From: JAMOBE01 sp039908285
Lineage (GTDB): Bacteria > Pseudomonadota > Alphaproteobacteria > Rhodospirillales > Rhodospirillaceae
NCBI GenBank assembly: GCA_039908285.1
Contig: JAMOBE010000033.1
Coordinates: 1 to 34,724 of the forward strand
DNA length: 34,724 nucleotides
Direction of reading: 5' to 3'
The notes beneath the pieces are model-generated. The model searched no databases. It had not been told where the DNA came from and worked only from the letters and a program-made list of their open reading frames with translations. Shown in pieces: positions 14,570-22,463 of this stretch. Position numbers and translations under genes: made by a program. How positions within the stretch are numbered: the stretch's first letter is position 1; each line of letters begins with the position of its first letter.

Positions 14570-15354
14570 CCGATGACTCCACGGACTCCGCAGACTCTCC
14601 GACCGACAAGGGCGAACGGGTCGCCAAGGTGCTGGCCCGGGCCGGGGTGTGCTCGCGGCGGGAGGCCGAGCGGCTGATCGCCGAGGGACGGGTGCGGGTC
14701 AACGGTCAGGTGCTGACCACGCCGGCGGTGCTGGTGGGGGAGACCGACCTGGTGGCGGTGGACGGCAAGCCCCTGGCGGCCAGGGAAAAGACCCGCCTGT
14801 GGCGCTTCCACAAGCCGCGCGGGCTGGTCACCACCCACCGGGACCCGGAGGGCCGGCCCACCGTGTTCGGCGCCCTGCCGCCGGACCTGCCGCGGGTGAT
14901 CTCGGTCGGGCGACTCGACCTCACCTCCGAGGGGCTGCTGCTGCTGACCAACGACGGCACGTTGGCGCGCAAGCTGGAACTGCCCGCCACCGGCTGGGTG
15001 CGGCGCTATCGGGTGCGGGTGCATGGCACGGTGGAGCCGGCTCGGCTGGTGGCGCTGGAGAAGGGCATCACCATCGACGGCGTCGCCTATGGCCCGATCA
15101 AGGCGCTCCTGGACCGCACCCAGGGCAGCAACGCCTGGCTCACCGTGGGCCTGCGCGAGGGCAAGAACCGGGAAATCCGCCGGGTGATGGAGCATATGGG
15201 ATGGACGGTGTCACGCCTGATCCGCGTGTCCTATGGCCCGTTCCAGCTCGGTCTCCTGGCCGAGGGGGCGGTCGAGGAGGTGCCCGGCCGGATCCTGAAG
15301 GAGCAGCTTGGCGAGGGCCGCCCGACCGGGAATCGTCCCCGGGAGAAGAGGTAG
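14566..15354 (+). CDS. rluB: RsuA/RluB-family 23S/16S rRNA pseudouridine synthase
   Basis: 262-residue enzyme converting a specific rRNA uridine to pseudouridine. An S4 RNA-binding domain covers ~17-62 (RVAKVLARAGVCSRREAERLIAEGRVRVNG). The catalytic domain carries GRLDLTSEGLLLLTNDG with catalytic Asp118, then KNREIRRVMEH and SRLIRVSYGPF. It fits RluB better than RsuA in length and in the S4 start, but the substrate cannot be proved from sequence. The ATG overlaps the Abi-like gene's stop as ATGA. After the TAG at 15352, 137 bases precede ndk. That stretch is open in the ndk frame and contains GSVYNPRRLRKAQALKRK, so a frameshifted basic tail of this protein is conceivable. Confidence 0.88.
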   Translation: MTDDSTDSADSPTDKGERVAKVLARAGVCSRREAERLIAEGRVRVNGQVLTTPAVLVGETDLVAVDGKPLAAREKTRLWRFHKPRGLVTTHRDPEGRPTVFGALPPDLPRVISVGRLDLTSEGLLLLTNDGTLARKLELPATGWVRRYRVRVHGTVEPARLVALEKGITIDGVAYGPIKALLDRTQGSNAWLTVGLREGKNREIRRVMEHMGWTVSRLIRVSYGPFQLGLLAEGAVEEVPGRILKEQLGEGRPTGNRPREKR

Positions 15355-15491
15355 CCATTGCCAGTGGCCGGGGATCGGTCTATAACCCGCGCCGTTTGCG
15401 CAAGGCGCAGGCGCTCAAGAGGAAAACCGCCGGACGGCCCGGGGCCGCGGCGGACAAGGACTACCGGGGAAACAACGAAAGAGATCGTCCG

Positions 15492-15914
15492 ATGGCAATC
15501 GAACGCACGCTGTCCATCATCAAGCCCGACGCGACCCGCCGCAATCTCACCGGCAAGATCAACGCCCTGATCGAGGAGGCCGGCCTGCGGATCATCGGGC
15601 AGAGGCGGATCCGCATGACCAGCGAGGTGGCCGGCAAGTTCTACGACGTTCACCGTGAGCGGTCGTTTTTCGGCAGCCTGTGCGAGTTCATGTGCTCAGG
15701 TCCGGTGGTCGTCCAGGTGATCGAGGGCGAGAACGCCATCGCCAAGTACCGCGAGGTCATGGGCGCCACCAACCCGGCCAACGCCGCTCCCGGCACGATT
15801 CGCGCGAGCTTCGCCGAGTCGATCGAGGCCAACTCGGTCCACGGCTCCGACTCGCCCGAGAACGCGGTCCGCGAGGTATCCTTCTTCTTCGCCGAGACGG
15901 ACATCGTCGGCTGA
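15492..15914 (+). CDS. ndk: nucleoside diphosphate kinase
   Basis: 140-residue enzyme that balances NTP and dNTP pools by passing the gamma-phosphate through a phospho-histidine. The ordered family motifs are present: TLSIIKPDA with Lys11, RSFFGSLCEFMCSGPVVVQV, REVMGATNPANAAPGTIRASFA, and NSVHGSDSPENA with catalytic His117. The length is the bacterial norm. ATG 15492 is preceded by AAAGAGA. It lies downstream of the pseudouridine synthase on the same strand and is followed by a GC hairpin. Confidence 0.97.
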   Translation: MAIERTLSIIKPDATRRNLTGKINALIEEAGLRIIGQRRIRMTSEVAGKFYDVHRERSFFGSLCEFMCSGPVVVQVIEGENAIAKYREVMGATNPANAAPGTIRASFAESIEANSVHGSDSPENAVREVSFFFAETDIVG

Positions 15915-15936
15915 TCGAGTCCGCCACCGACACGAC

Positions 15937-15973
15937 CTCCCCCGTCCCGTCCCAAGGGATGGCGGCGGGGGAG
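15937..15973 (+). terminator. hairpin downstream of ndk
   Basis: CTCCCCCG (15937-15944, approximate left arm) pairs with CGGGGGAG (15966-15973) across a ~21-base loop, 22 bases after the ndk stop. No U-run follows, so termination is possible but weakly supported. The next gene has a different composition, consistent with a transcription-unit boundary here. Confidence 0.4.
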
Positions 15974-16002
15974 TTGGGGTGGCCGTGGAAAGTGATCACT
16001 GA

Positions 16003-17754
16003 ATGATCGTTATCGGGTTGAATATCGGTCATGATGCCAGCGCTACCGTAATAGAGGATGGCACGGTGTTGGTCTGTGCCGAGGCGGAGCGTGTCGTTGA
16101 TGATAAACACGCCGGTCTAGTAGATAATGCGCTTATCGCGGTGGTGGCAGCGCTGGACGACTGTGGCATTGGACGCGACAGTGTCGACGCGGTGTGCGTT
16201 TGTGACATGATTGGCTACCCTGGTCTTGAGCAGACATTTCCTCTTATCAGGGAAAGCAACCATCGACATCCCTATGTCTCGCGCATTGAAATTTCTACCG
16301 ACGATACGATCGAGAAAGTTACCGCATTTTTCAGTGGAACACCTGTGTACGCGTGTTGCCATTCGTTTGCGCACGCGACTGGCGCCCTGTACATGAGCGG
16401 GCTCGACGACTGCAATGTCATTGTTTCTGACGGATACGGCAGTTGTTGTGCATCGATGGCGCTACGGTACAGGGACTCGACTCTCACCATTCTCGACTGC
16501 TGGCCTGCTAATTTGATGCTGGGGTTGAGATATGCGCAGTTCGGATGGTTTGTCCGCGATATCAGGAAGGAGATGAGCGTTCAGGACGGACAGCTATACG
16601 CCGGAGCCAGTGTTCACGATTTTCCTGGAAAAATTATGGGACTTCACTCATATGGAGAGGTAGCTGACAAATATGTAAATGACTTCATTGAATGGTTTAC
16701 AAATAGTGATATTGATGTTTATTTCAGGTGTTTTGGGACAAGGCTGAAGGAGCATCCCCCTGTCCCAGGGCTTTCTCCTGACAACATCTATAACAAGCTG
16801 TCCCTTGACTGCCTTCTTGCGGCAGGGAAACAGTCCCTCAGTGTCGTAGCCTCAATGCAGGAGGCGTTCTCCCGGGTGACGGAGGAGGCTGTGCGACGGG
16901 TCACCCAGGCCACTGGGGTTGGCCGCATCGTCCTGACCGGCGGCTGCGGGTTGAATGTCATAACCAATGAACGTGTTTCTCAGCTGCCGGAGGTTTCCAC
17001 TCTTTTCGTGCCGCCGAATTGCGATGACCGCGGCACGTCGATGGGTGCCGCGGCGCTTCTTTACTGCGCCCTGGCTGGCACCCCTCTCCATTTCCCACAG
17101 ATAGATCTCAAGCGACGGCGGTCCCCGTACCAGGGGTTGCCCCTGATCGCCGATGACGAAGATCTCCCCGGCATCTCCGGCATGGACTTCCCCCTCGACG
17201 ATGCGGCCAACCTGGCGCGTCTGGTGTCCTGGCTGGTCGACGACGCCTGGATCGTTGGGCTCGTCCAGGGCCGCAGTGAAATCGGGCCGAGAGCACTGGG
17301 CAATCGATCCATGATCGCCATGCCGACCCACGCCTGGATGAAAGACAAGATCAACCAAAACATCAAGAACAGAGAATGGTGGCGACCGTTCGCTCCGGTA
17401 ACACGGGAAGATGACTATTTTGAGTACTTCTCGTCATCGCGAGCTGATCCTTATATGCTTACTGGAGCAATGGTGCGAGCCGAGTACGTCGACCGTCTGG
17501 CAGCCATTACTCACGTTGACGGAACCGCTCGAGTTCAGTGCCTTCAGTCTCGCGATGCCAACCCGGTCCTGTGGGACCTGCTGACGGCGATCAAGGAGCG
17601 CACCGGAGTAGGCGTCCTGCTGAACACGTCGTACAACGCGGGGGGCAAGCCCCTGGTCAACCGCGCCTCCCGAGCCATCGCCCTGCTCAACGAGACGCGG
17701 ATGGATGCGCTGTGGATGGAAAGTCGATTGTATCGCAAGTCCCGAGAACGATGA
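16003..17754 (+). CDS. NodU/CmcH-family carbamoyltransferase
   Basis: 583-residue enzyme of the family that transfers a carbamoyl group from carbamoyl phosphate (via carbamoyl-AMP) to a hydroxyl of a sugar or antibiotic, as in NodU, CmcH and TobZ. The N-terminal actin-like Kae1-type domain starts GLNIGHDASATVIEDG and has the metal-binding HSFAHATGALYMSG (His120, His124), then a VSDGYGS block and LTGGCGLNVITN. The C-terminal YrdC-related domain carries GRSEIGPRALGNRS, WWRPFAPVT and LLNTSYNAGGKPLVN. The family's landmarks are complete, so the enzyme should be active. ATG 16003 follows GGAAAG at 12 bases. The 5' two-thirds is AT-richer than ndk or nth, which suggests transfer. No glycan or antibiotic genes adjoin it; the polysaccharide operon lies 5 kb to the right. 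The acceptor is unknown. Confidence 0.9.
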   Translation: MIVIGLNIGHDASATVIEDGTVLVCAEAERVVDDKHAGLVDNALIAVVAALDDCGIGRDSVDAVCVCDMIGYPGLEQTFPLIRESNHRHPYVSRIEISTDDTIEKVTAFFSGTPVYACCHSFAHATGALYMSGLDDCNVIVSDGYGSCCASMALRYRDSTLTILDCWPANLMLGLRYAQFGWFVRDIRKEMSVQDGQLYAGASVHDFPGKIMGLHSYGEVADKYVNDFIEWFTNSDIDVYFRCFGTRLKEHPPVPGLSPDNIYNKLSLDCLLAAGKQSLSVVASMQEAFSRVTEEAVRRVTQATGVGRIVLTGGCGLNVITNERVSQLPEVSTLFVPPNCDDRGTSMGAAALLYCALAGTPLHFPQIDLKRRRSPYQGLPLIADDEDLPGISGMDFPLDDAANLARLVSWLVDDAWIVGLVQGRSEIGPRALGNRSMIAMPTHAWMKDKINQNIKNREWWRPFAPVTREDDYFEYFSSSRADPYMLTGAMVRAEYVDRLAAITHVDGTARVQCLQSRDANPVLWDLLTAIKERTGVGVLLNTSYNAGGKPLVNRASRAIALLNETRMDALWMESRLYRKSRER

Positions 17755-17863
17755 GAAATATGACTTAATGGCATATGCATATTGAATGCCCCCCCTCCGT
17801 ATGGTAGGAATGCGCTCGCCAACCGGACGGTTCGGTTGAACGCCAGGAAGGGGGACGTTCGTT

Positions 17864-18238
17864 ATGAAGAAGACACTGACGATTTTGACCGTCGCATTGG
17901 CGATGGGCGCGTGGGTCGGCACGGCGACGGCGGCGGATTGCATGCTGCACGTGAAGAGAATCGCCTGCGCGGGCAAGGATGCCGAGTCCTACAAGAAGTG
18001 CGACGGCAAGCCGGAGTGCACCGAGGCGAAGGACGCTGCCACGACCGAGGACGCCTGCCTCGCGGAAGCAAAGAAGTCCTGCGACAACTCGCGGACGGAC
18101 ATCACCAAGTACAAGTCGGTGATGCCCATGTTCAAGGGCAAGGCCCTGGTGGGTGGCTTCGATGCCAATGGCAAGGCGGACCCCAAGGGCGGCAACGTCT
18201 GCGACGCAGCCCGCCCCGACATGAACAAGTGCCAGTAA
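17864..18238 (+). CDS. small secreted Cys-rich protein
   Basis: 124-residue protein with a textbook Sec signal peptide (KK, hydrophobic TLTILTVALAMGAWVG, cleavage after Ala23 in ATA-AD). The mature ~101 residues contain eight cysteines (26, 35, 46, 52, 65, 73, 113, 123), an even number that suggests four disulfides in the periplasm or outside the cell. It is Lys- and Asp-rich, with a GFDANGKADPKGGN segment that superficially resembles a calcium loop. I know of no family for it. AGGAAGGGGG lies upstream of ATG 17864 and a strong intrinsic terminator follows, so it is a single-gene transcript. Expression is likely high by these signals. Confidence 0.8.
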   Translation: MKKTLTILTVALAMGAWVGTATAADCMLHVKRIACAGKDAESYKKCDGKPECTEAKDAATTEDACLAEAKKSCDNSRTDITKYKSVMPMFKGKALVGGFDANGKADPKGGNVCDAARPDMNKCQ

Positions 18239-18261
18239 CACCTGGTTTGTCGTGATGCGAC

Positions 18262-18295
18262 AGCCCCCCCGATGAACGTCGGGGGGGCTTTTTTT
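18262..18295 (+). terminator. strong intrinsic terminator
   Basis: AGCCCCCCC (18262-18270) and GGGGGGGCT (18281-18289) form a 9-bp stem. The 10-base loop GATGAACGTC can extend the pairing, and seven T's (18289-18295) follow. It lies 24 bases after the Cys-rich gene's stop and just before the convergent nth stop, so it may also act on nth transcripts. Confidence 0.92.
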
Positions 18296-18304
18296 CCTCG
18301 CTAT

Positions 18305-18940
18305 TTACCCGGACGGCTGTCGGTAGAATGCGCACAGGTCCCGCACCACGCAGCGGTCACAGAGGGGAGCGCGCGCCTTGCACACGTAGCGGCCGTGCAG
18401 AATCAGCCAGTGGTGAGCATTGCGGCGGAAACGCTCGGGCGTTATGGCCTCCAGCGTCTGCTCGACGGCGAGGGGAGTCGTTCCCGGGGCCAGGCCGGTT
18501 CGGTTGGCGACCCGGAACAGGTGGGTGTCCACGGCGATGGTGGGCTCGCCGAAGGCGACGTTCAGGACCACGTTGGCGGTCTTGCGGCCGACGCCCGGCA
18601 ACTCCTCCAGCGCCGCGCGGTCGCGGGGCACCTGGCCGCCGTGCCGGTCCACCAGCATGCGGCTGAGAGCGATGATGTTCTTCGCCTTGGTGTTGAACAG
18701 GCCGATGGTCCGGATGTACTCCTTCAGTCCCTCTTCGCCGAGAGCCAGCATGCGCTCTGGGGAATCGACCACCTGGAACAGCGGGTGGGTCGCCTTGTTG
18801 ACTCCTGCGTCGGTGGACTGGGCGGACAGGACCACCGCCACCAGCAGGGTATAGGGGTTGACGAACGTGAGTTCGCTGCGGGGGTCCGGCGTTTTTGCGG
18901 CGAGGCGCGCGTAAAAGCTCTCGACGGTGCTGGTGTCCAT
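18305..18940 (-). CDS. nth: endonuclease III
   Basis: 211-residue base-excision DNA glycosylase/AP lyase acting on oxidised pyrimidines. The helix-hairpin-helix LPGVGRKTANVVL contains catalytic Lys120; the catalytic Asp138 is in VDTHLFRVANR. The C-terminal [4Fe-4S] motif C-x6-C-x2-C-x5-C is intact (Cys187, 194, 197, 203). Full bacterial length. ATG 18940 has AAGGG upstream. It stands alone, convergent with the Cys-rich gene and divergent from the PotI-like gene across the palindrome. Confidence 0.97.
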   Translation of the reverse strand: MDTSTVESFYARLAAKTPDPRSELTFVNPYTLLVAVVLSAQSTDAGVNKATHPLFQVVDSPERMLALGEEGLKEYIRTIGLFNTKAKNIIALSRMLVDRHGGQVPRDRAALEELPGVGRKTANVVLNVAFGEPTIAVDTHLFRVANRTGLAPGTTPLAVEQTLEAITPERFRRNAHHWLILHGRYVCKARAPLCDRCVVRDLCAFYRQPSG

Positions 18941-18987
18941 GAATCAAGCCCTTACCGTTCAGCATGGGCGCATGGTACGACTGATGC

Positions 18988-19046
18988 CGTATTACTAATC
19001 CCAAGAATCTTCGCGCGCCGCGAAGATTCTTGGGATTAGTAATACG
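18988..19046. repeat. perfect 28-bp inverted repeat with 3-nt loop
   Basis: CGTATTACTAATCCCAAGAA runs into TCTTCGCG (18988-19015). After CGC (19016-19018) the exact reverse complement follows to 19046, then AATCTTTTTGG. No mismatch occurs in 28 pairs. Such a hairpin would be very stable in RNA and can extrude as a DNA cruciform. It sits in the nth-potI divergent spacer. With the trailing T-run it could terminate rightward transcription, but its AT-rich outer arms and perfect symmetry look more like a palindromic repeat element. Confidence 0.9.
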
Positions 19047-19097
19047 AATCTTTTTGGTTGCGGCTCCGCCGCGTTAGGGAGTTGTCAGGGTCCAAGT

Positions 19098-19907
19098 ATG
19101 GTCGGCCGTCGTCCCTTCCTGCTGTTTACCGTTCTGGCGCTTGGCTATGCGTTCCTGTACGGGCCGATCGCCTCGCTGATCGTTTATTCGTTCAACGAGT
19201 CCCGGCTGGTCACCGTGTGGACCGGCTTTTCCCTGAAATGGTATGGCGAGCTGGCGCGCAACGAACAGATGCTGGCCGCGGCGGGGCTCAGCCTGAAGGT
19301 CGCCACCCTTTCCGCCACCCTGGCGGTGTGTCTCGGCACCCTGGCGGCCCTGGCGCTGACCCGGATCGGCCGGTTCCGGGGGCGGACCCTGCTGTCGCTG
19401 ATGGTGACGGCGCCACTGGTCATGCCCGAGGTCATCACCGGCCTGTCGGCGCTGCTGCTGTTCGTCGCCCTTGACCAGCTTGTGGGGTGGCCCTCGGGGC
19501 GGGGCATGACCACCATCGTCCTGACCCACGTCACCTTCAGCCTGGCCTATGTCACCATCGTCGTGCGCTCGCGCCTTGGGGTCCTGGACGGGTCGCTGGA
19601 GGAGGCGGCGCTCGACCTCGGGGCCCGACCGCTCAAGGTGTTCTTCGTCATCACCGTGCCGACCATCGCCCCCGCCCTGGCCGCCGGCTGGCTGCTGGCG
19701 TTCACCCTGTCGCTCGACGACCTGGTGGTGGCGAGCTTCGTCTCCGGCCCGGGGGCCACCACCCTGCCGATGGTGGTCTATTCCAGCGTCCGTCTCGGCG
19801 TCAGTCCGCAGATCAACGCCCTGGCCACCCTCATCGTCGTCGTCGTCACCGCCGCCATCGCCGTTGCCGGATGGCTGCTGCATCGGGGGGAGGTCAGTCG
19901 GCGATGA
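19098..19907 (+). CDS. potI: PotI-like spermidine/putrescine ABC transporter permease
   Basis: 269-residue inner-membrane permease with about six helices, of the PotI/YdcV group that imports polyamines together with a periplasmic binding protein, PotH-type permease and ATPase. It starts with a helix (PFLLFTVLALGYAFLYGPI). The ATPase-coupling EAA loop is present (SLEEAALDLGARPLKVFFVITVPTIAP, residues ~166-192), and the late LLAFTLSLDDLVVASFVSGPG segment is strongly PotI/YdcV-like. None of the partner genes (binding protein, ATPase, PotH) is adjacent: nth and a palindrome lie upstream, and a convergent cyclase gene overlaps its 3' end by 14 bp. It is therefore an orphan, and must pair with subunits encoded elsewhere or be a relic. 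ATG 19098 lacks a strong ribosome site. Confidence 0.9.
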   Translation: MVGRRPFLLFTVLALGYAFLYGPIASLIVYSFNESRLVTVWTGFSLKWYGELARNEQMLAAAGLSLKVATLSATLAVCLGTLAALALTRIGRFRGRTLLSLMVTAPLVMPEVITGLSALLLFVALDQLVGWPSGRGMTTIVLTHVTFSLAYVTIVVRSRLGVLDGSLEEAALDLGARPLKVFFVITVPTIAPALAAGWLLAFTLSLDDLVVASFVSGPGATTLPMVVYSSVRLGVSPQINALATLIVVVVTAAIAVAGWLLHRGEVSRR

Positions 19908-21663
19908 CGATGCGGTCACGGCCGCCGTTCTTCGCCCGATAGAGCGCCGCGTCGGCGCGGTCGAGAAGGCCGGTCAGGTCTTCGCCCAGGTGGCGCACGG
20001 CGATGCCGCCGCTGATGGTGATGGTCCGCTCCGCCATCCGTCCGTCGAACGCCAGGGCGGCGACGCCCTGGCGCAGGCGCTCCCCCAGCACGGCGATGCC
20101 GTCGGCCTCGCGCCCGACGGTGAATACGGCGAATTCCTCGCCGCCGAGGCGCACCGGCATGTCGCCGTCGCGGATCCCCTTTTTCAGTACATCGGCCACG
20201 GCCGCCAGCACCACGTCGCCCTGATTGTGGCCGTAGGTATCGTTGACGCTTTTGAAGTGGTCGATATCCAGCATCAGCACGCCCACCACGGCGACGCTGC
20301 CGTCGCGCTCGTGCAGGCTGATCAGCCGCTGCACGGTGTCCAGCATGTAGATGCGGCTGTAGAGCCCGGTCAGCACGTCGCGCACGGAGCGCTCGTAGAA
20401 CCGCTGCCGCTCGAAATCCAGGGTGCGCAGGATGGTTTCCCGTTCTACCGCCACCTGGAGGGGCACTCCCATCTGCTCGATCATCTCGATGACGGAGGAC
20501 GTGGGCTCGACTCTGTGGGCAAGCCGCAGGATGGCCACCGCGGTGACCACGCCGTGGTCCGGCCTGAACAGCGGCATCAATAGTGCCGGGCCTCCGTCAA
20601 GATCACACGACGCGTACCGGAAGGCGTGGGCGTCGTACCATGCCTTGTAGTCGAGGCCAAACACCGCCGCGACATGAGCGGGGGGGGTCACCAGCACGCC
20701 ACGGTAGCGGCTTTCCGGCGACAGGTGCAGGACCGACCTGTCCTCGACCCGGGCGTAGAACTCGACCGACTCCACCGGCAAGAGGGGCCGGGCGATGGAG
20801 GCGAGGGCCGAGGCGATGTCCCCGAATTCCCGATAGACGACCATGGTCTCGGTGATGGCGCGCAGCACCTGATTCAGGGTCGAGAGACGGTAAAGGTCCG
20901 TGTCTCCCTTCGCCAGAAGATAAAGGCCGCAGTCGATGGTCTTCAGGTTGCGGATCATGAAGTCGATCAGCGGCTCGGGAATGATGGAGCCGTGCTGAGG
21001 GGCGATCATGCGCAACGGCAGTGCCTCGATCTGCGACAGGGCGTATGCGAGGACGTCCCGGCTTGGCATATAGTGTTCATGGAAAAGACGCAGCGACTCG
21101 AAATGGCTTTCATCCTGGGCGAACAGGGAGGGTCCGTTGGTGAAGCCGCTGAAAAGGTCGCTGGAAAACAGGACGCCCGAGGCACGGTCGTAGGTGCAGA
21201 TGGCGCCCGGGAAATGGGCGTAGGGCGTGAACACGAACGACAGCTCGCGGCCACCCAGGTCGAGACGCCAGTCATGGGCATCCACCAGCCAGAACGGCAT
21301 CTTCACGCCGAAGTGACGCAGCATCGCTTCGCTACGCCAGTGGGTGACGATCACCGCATCATCGCGGGTTACCATGGCGTCGATCGTTGGCAGAGAGGCG
21401 CTGATGTCGGGATCGGGATGCTGGCAGACGAAATAGCGGATAGTATCGAAAGAAGTGATCTGCCTGATCTTCTCAAGGGTTCGTGGAAAAGTAAGTTGCG
21501 ACCCTGGGTCGATAAGAACGGATTGGTTGCCGTGCTCGATCAGGTACACATGACACTGAAACGCGTCATTCTCCAGATAATCCCCAACCCACCAGATCCT
21601 TTCGGCAATCTCGATCGGTTTGGTCGGATCCAGGGCCGTATCGCTGGCGTCAATGTTGGCCAT
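19894..21663 (-). CDS. diguanylate cyclase with N-terminal diiron metallo-beta-lactamase (ODP-like) sensor
   Basis: 589-residue protein that should make c-di-GMP under control of a diiron oxygen/redox sensor. The metallo-beta-lactamase-fold domain (~15-240) has the ligand set of flavodiiron/ODP proteins: His82-x-Asp84-x-Asp86 (HPDPD), His150 (TPYAHFPG), Asp169 (LFSSDLFSG) and His224 (APQHGS). A GAF-like region (~285-425) and a short coiled segment follow. The GGDEF domain (~430-589) has GGEEF at 507-511, so it should be active, and an RxxD inhibitory site (Arg498, Asp501). AAAGGAG precedes ATG 21663. It is convergent with potI. The diiron-ODP assignment rests on ligand spacing. Confidence 0.92.
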   Translation of the reverse strand: MANIDASDTALDPTKPIEIAERIWWVGDYLENDAFQCHVYLIEHGNQSVLIDPGSQLTFPRTLEKIRQITSFDTIRYFVCQHPDPDISASLPTIDAMVTRDDAVIVTHWRSEAMLRHFGVKMPFWLVDAHDWRLDLGGRELSFVFTPYAHFPGAICTYDRASGVLFSSDLFSGFTNGPSLFAQDESHFESLRLFHEHYMPSRDVLAYALSQIEALPLRMIAPQHGSIIPEPLIDFMIRNLKTIDCGLYLLAKGDTDLYRLSTLNQVLRAITETMVVYREFGDIASALASIARPLLPVESVEFYARVEDRSVLHLSPESRYRGVLVTPPAHVAAVFGLDYKAWYDAHAFRYASCDLDGGPALLMPLFRPDHGVVTAVAILRLAHRVEPTSSVIEMIEQMGVPLQVAVERETILRTLDFERQRFYERSVRDVLTGLYSRIYMLDTVQRLISLHERDGSVAVVGVLMLDIDHFKSVNDTYGHNQGDVVLAAVADVLKKGIRDGDMPVRLGGEEFAVFTVGREADGIAVLGERLRQGVAALAFDGRMAERTITISGGIAVRHLGEDLTGLLDRADAALYRAKNGGRDRIVIAD

Positions 21664-21783
21664 CTGCGGCTCCTTTCTGGATTCTGCGAGGCCAAATTTT
21701 ATATCAGGTGAAGAAACACCGAAAAATATGTATTAGTGCCAGGATATCCACCGTTCGTCCGGTTCCACACCCTTTCGAGTGAC

Positions 21784-22308
21784 ATGATCGACGACCCCGA
21801 GAAACTGCCCTCCGTCGCCGGCGCCTATGCCCTGGGGGTGGAGGTGGCGCGGCCACTGGTGCTGTCCCTCCCCGGCCGCGCCGCCTGGGAGCTGGACGAG
21901 GGTCTGCACCTCTATGCGGGAAGCGCCTTTGGACCCGGAGGGCTGCGGGCTCGCATCCGCCATCATCTGGCGGCGGCCAAGGCGGTCCACTGGCATATCG
22001 ACCGCCTGACCAATGCCTTTGGCGTGGCGCTGGCCATCGCCCTGCCCGGCGGGGACGAGTGCGGCATCGCCCGGGCGGCGGCAAGCCTTGCCGGTGCGTC
22101 GGTCCCGGCTCCCGGGTTCGGTGTCGGCGACTGTCGGGATTGCCCGTCCCACCTGATCCGTCTGCCCGAGGACATGACGCGCGACGACCTGGTCGCCGCC
22201 GCCTTCCTTGGCCGCCTGGCCGGGGCGGCGGGCGCGGCGGTGGCCGAGGCGGTGGTCTGGCAGGCGCCGCCGGTGATGTGCTACTGGCGGCCTCCGGAAA
22301 AAGCCTGA
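21784..22308 (+). CDS. DUF123-family GIY-YIG nuclease domain protein
   Basis: 174-residue stand-alone protein of the DUF123 branch of the GIY-YIG superfamily. The family's GAY (residues 14-16 of SVAGAYALG) and YAG (LHLYAGSAFG) half-motifs are present, followed by the helical RARIRHHLAAAKAVHWHIDRL. A late Cys pair (GDCRDCPSHL) is also typical. In other bacteria and archaea this domain occurs alone or fused to endonuclease III, so a role in DNA repair is the usual guess. The biochemical activity of the branch is not settled. I use ATG 21784; GTG 21736 in frame has no better ribosome site. It is convergent with the glycan operon, whose last gene ends at 22464. Confidence 0.85.
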   Translation: MIDDPEKLPSVAGAYALGVEVARPLVLSLPGRAAWELDEGLHLYAGSAFGPGGLRARIRHHLAAAKAVHWHIDRLTNAFGVALAIALPGGDECGIARAAASLAGASVPAPGFGVGDCRDCPSHLIRLPEDMTRDDLVAAAFLGRLAGAAGAAVAEAVVWQAPPVMCYWRPPEKA

Positions 22309-22463
22309 GCCGTGCTCCGCCTCCGTCCCCTTTTGGAGCGCTTCTTCGAATTGCCGCACCAGTCACGGGCAGTCTCGGACCTGTTCGCGGCAATCTGAAA
22401 ATGAAGGGGATCCATGATGCTGCATCCGTAGATATCCGTGTTGCGTATTTTTCTCGTTGCCGA

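Noticed and set aside
16003..17754. KEOPS/TsaD (tRNA threonylcarbamoyl) gene
   Set aside because: The N-terminus is Kae1-like, but GRSEIGPRALGNRS, WWRPFAP and LLNTSYN place it in the NodU/CmcH family.
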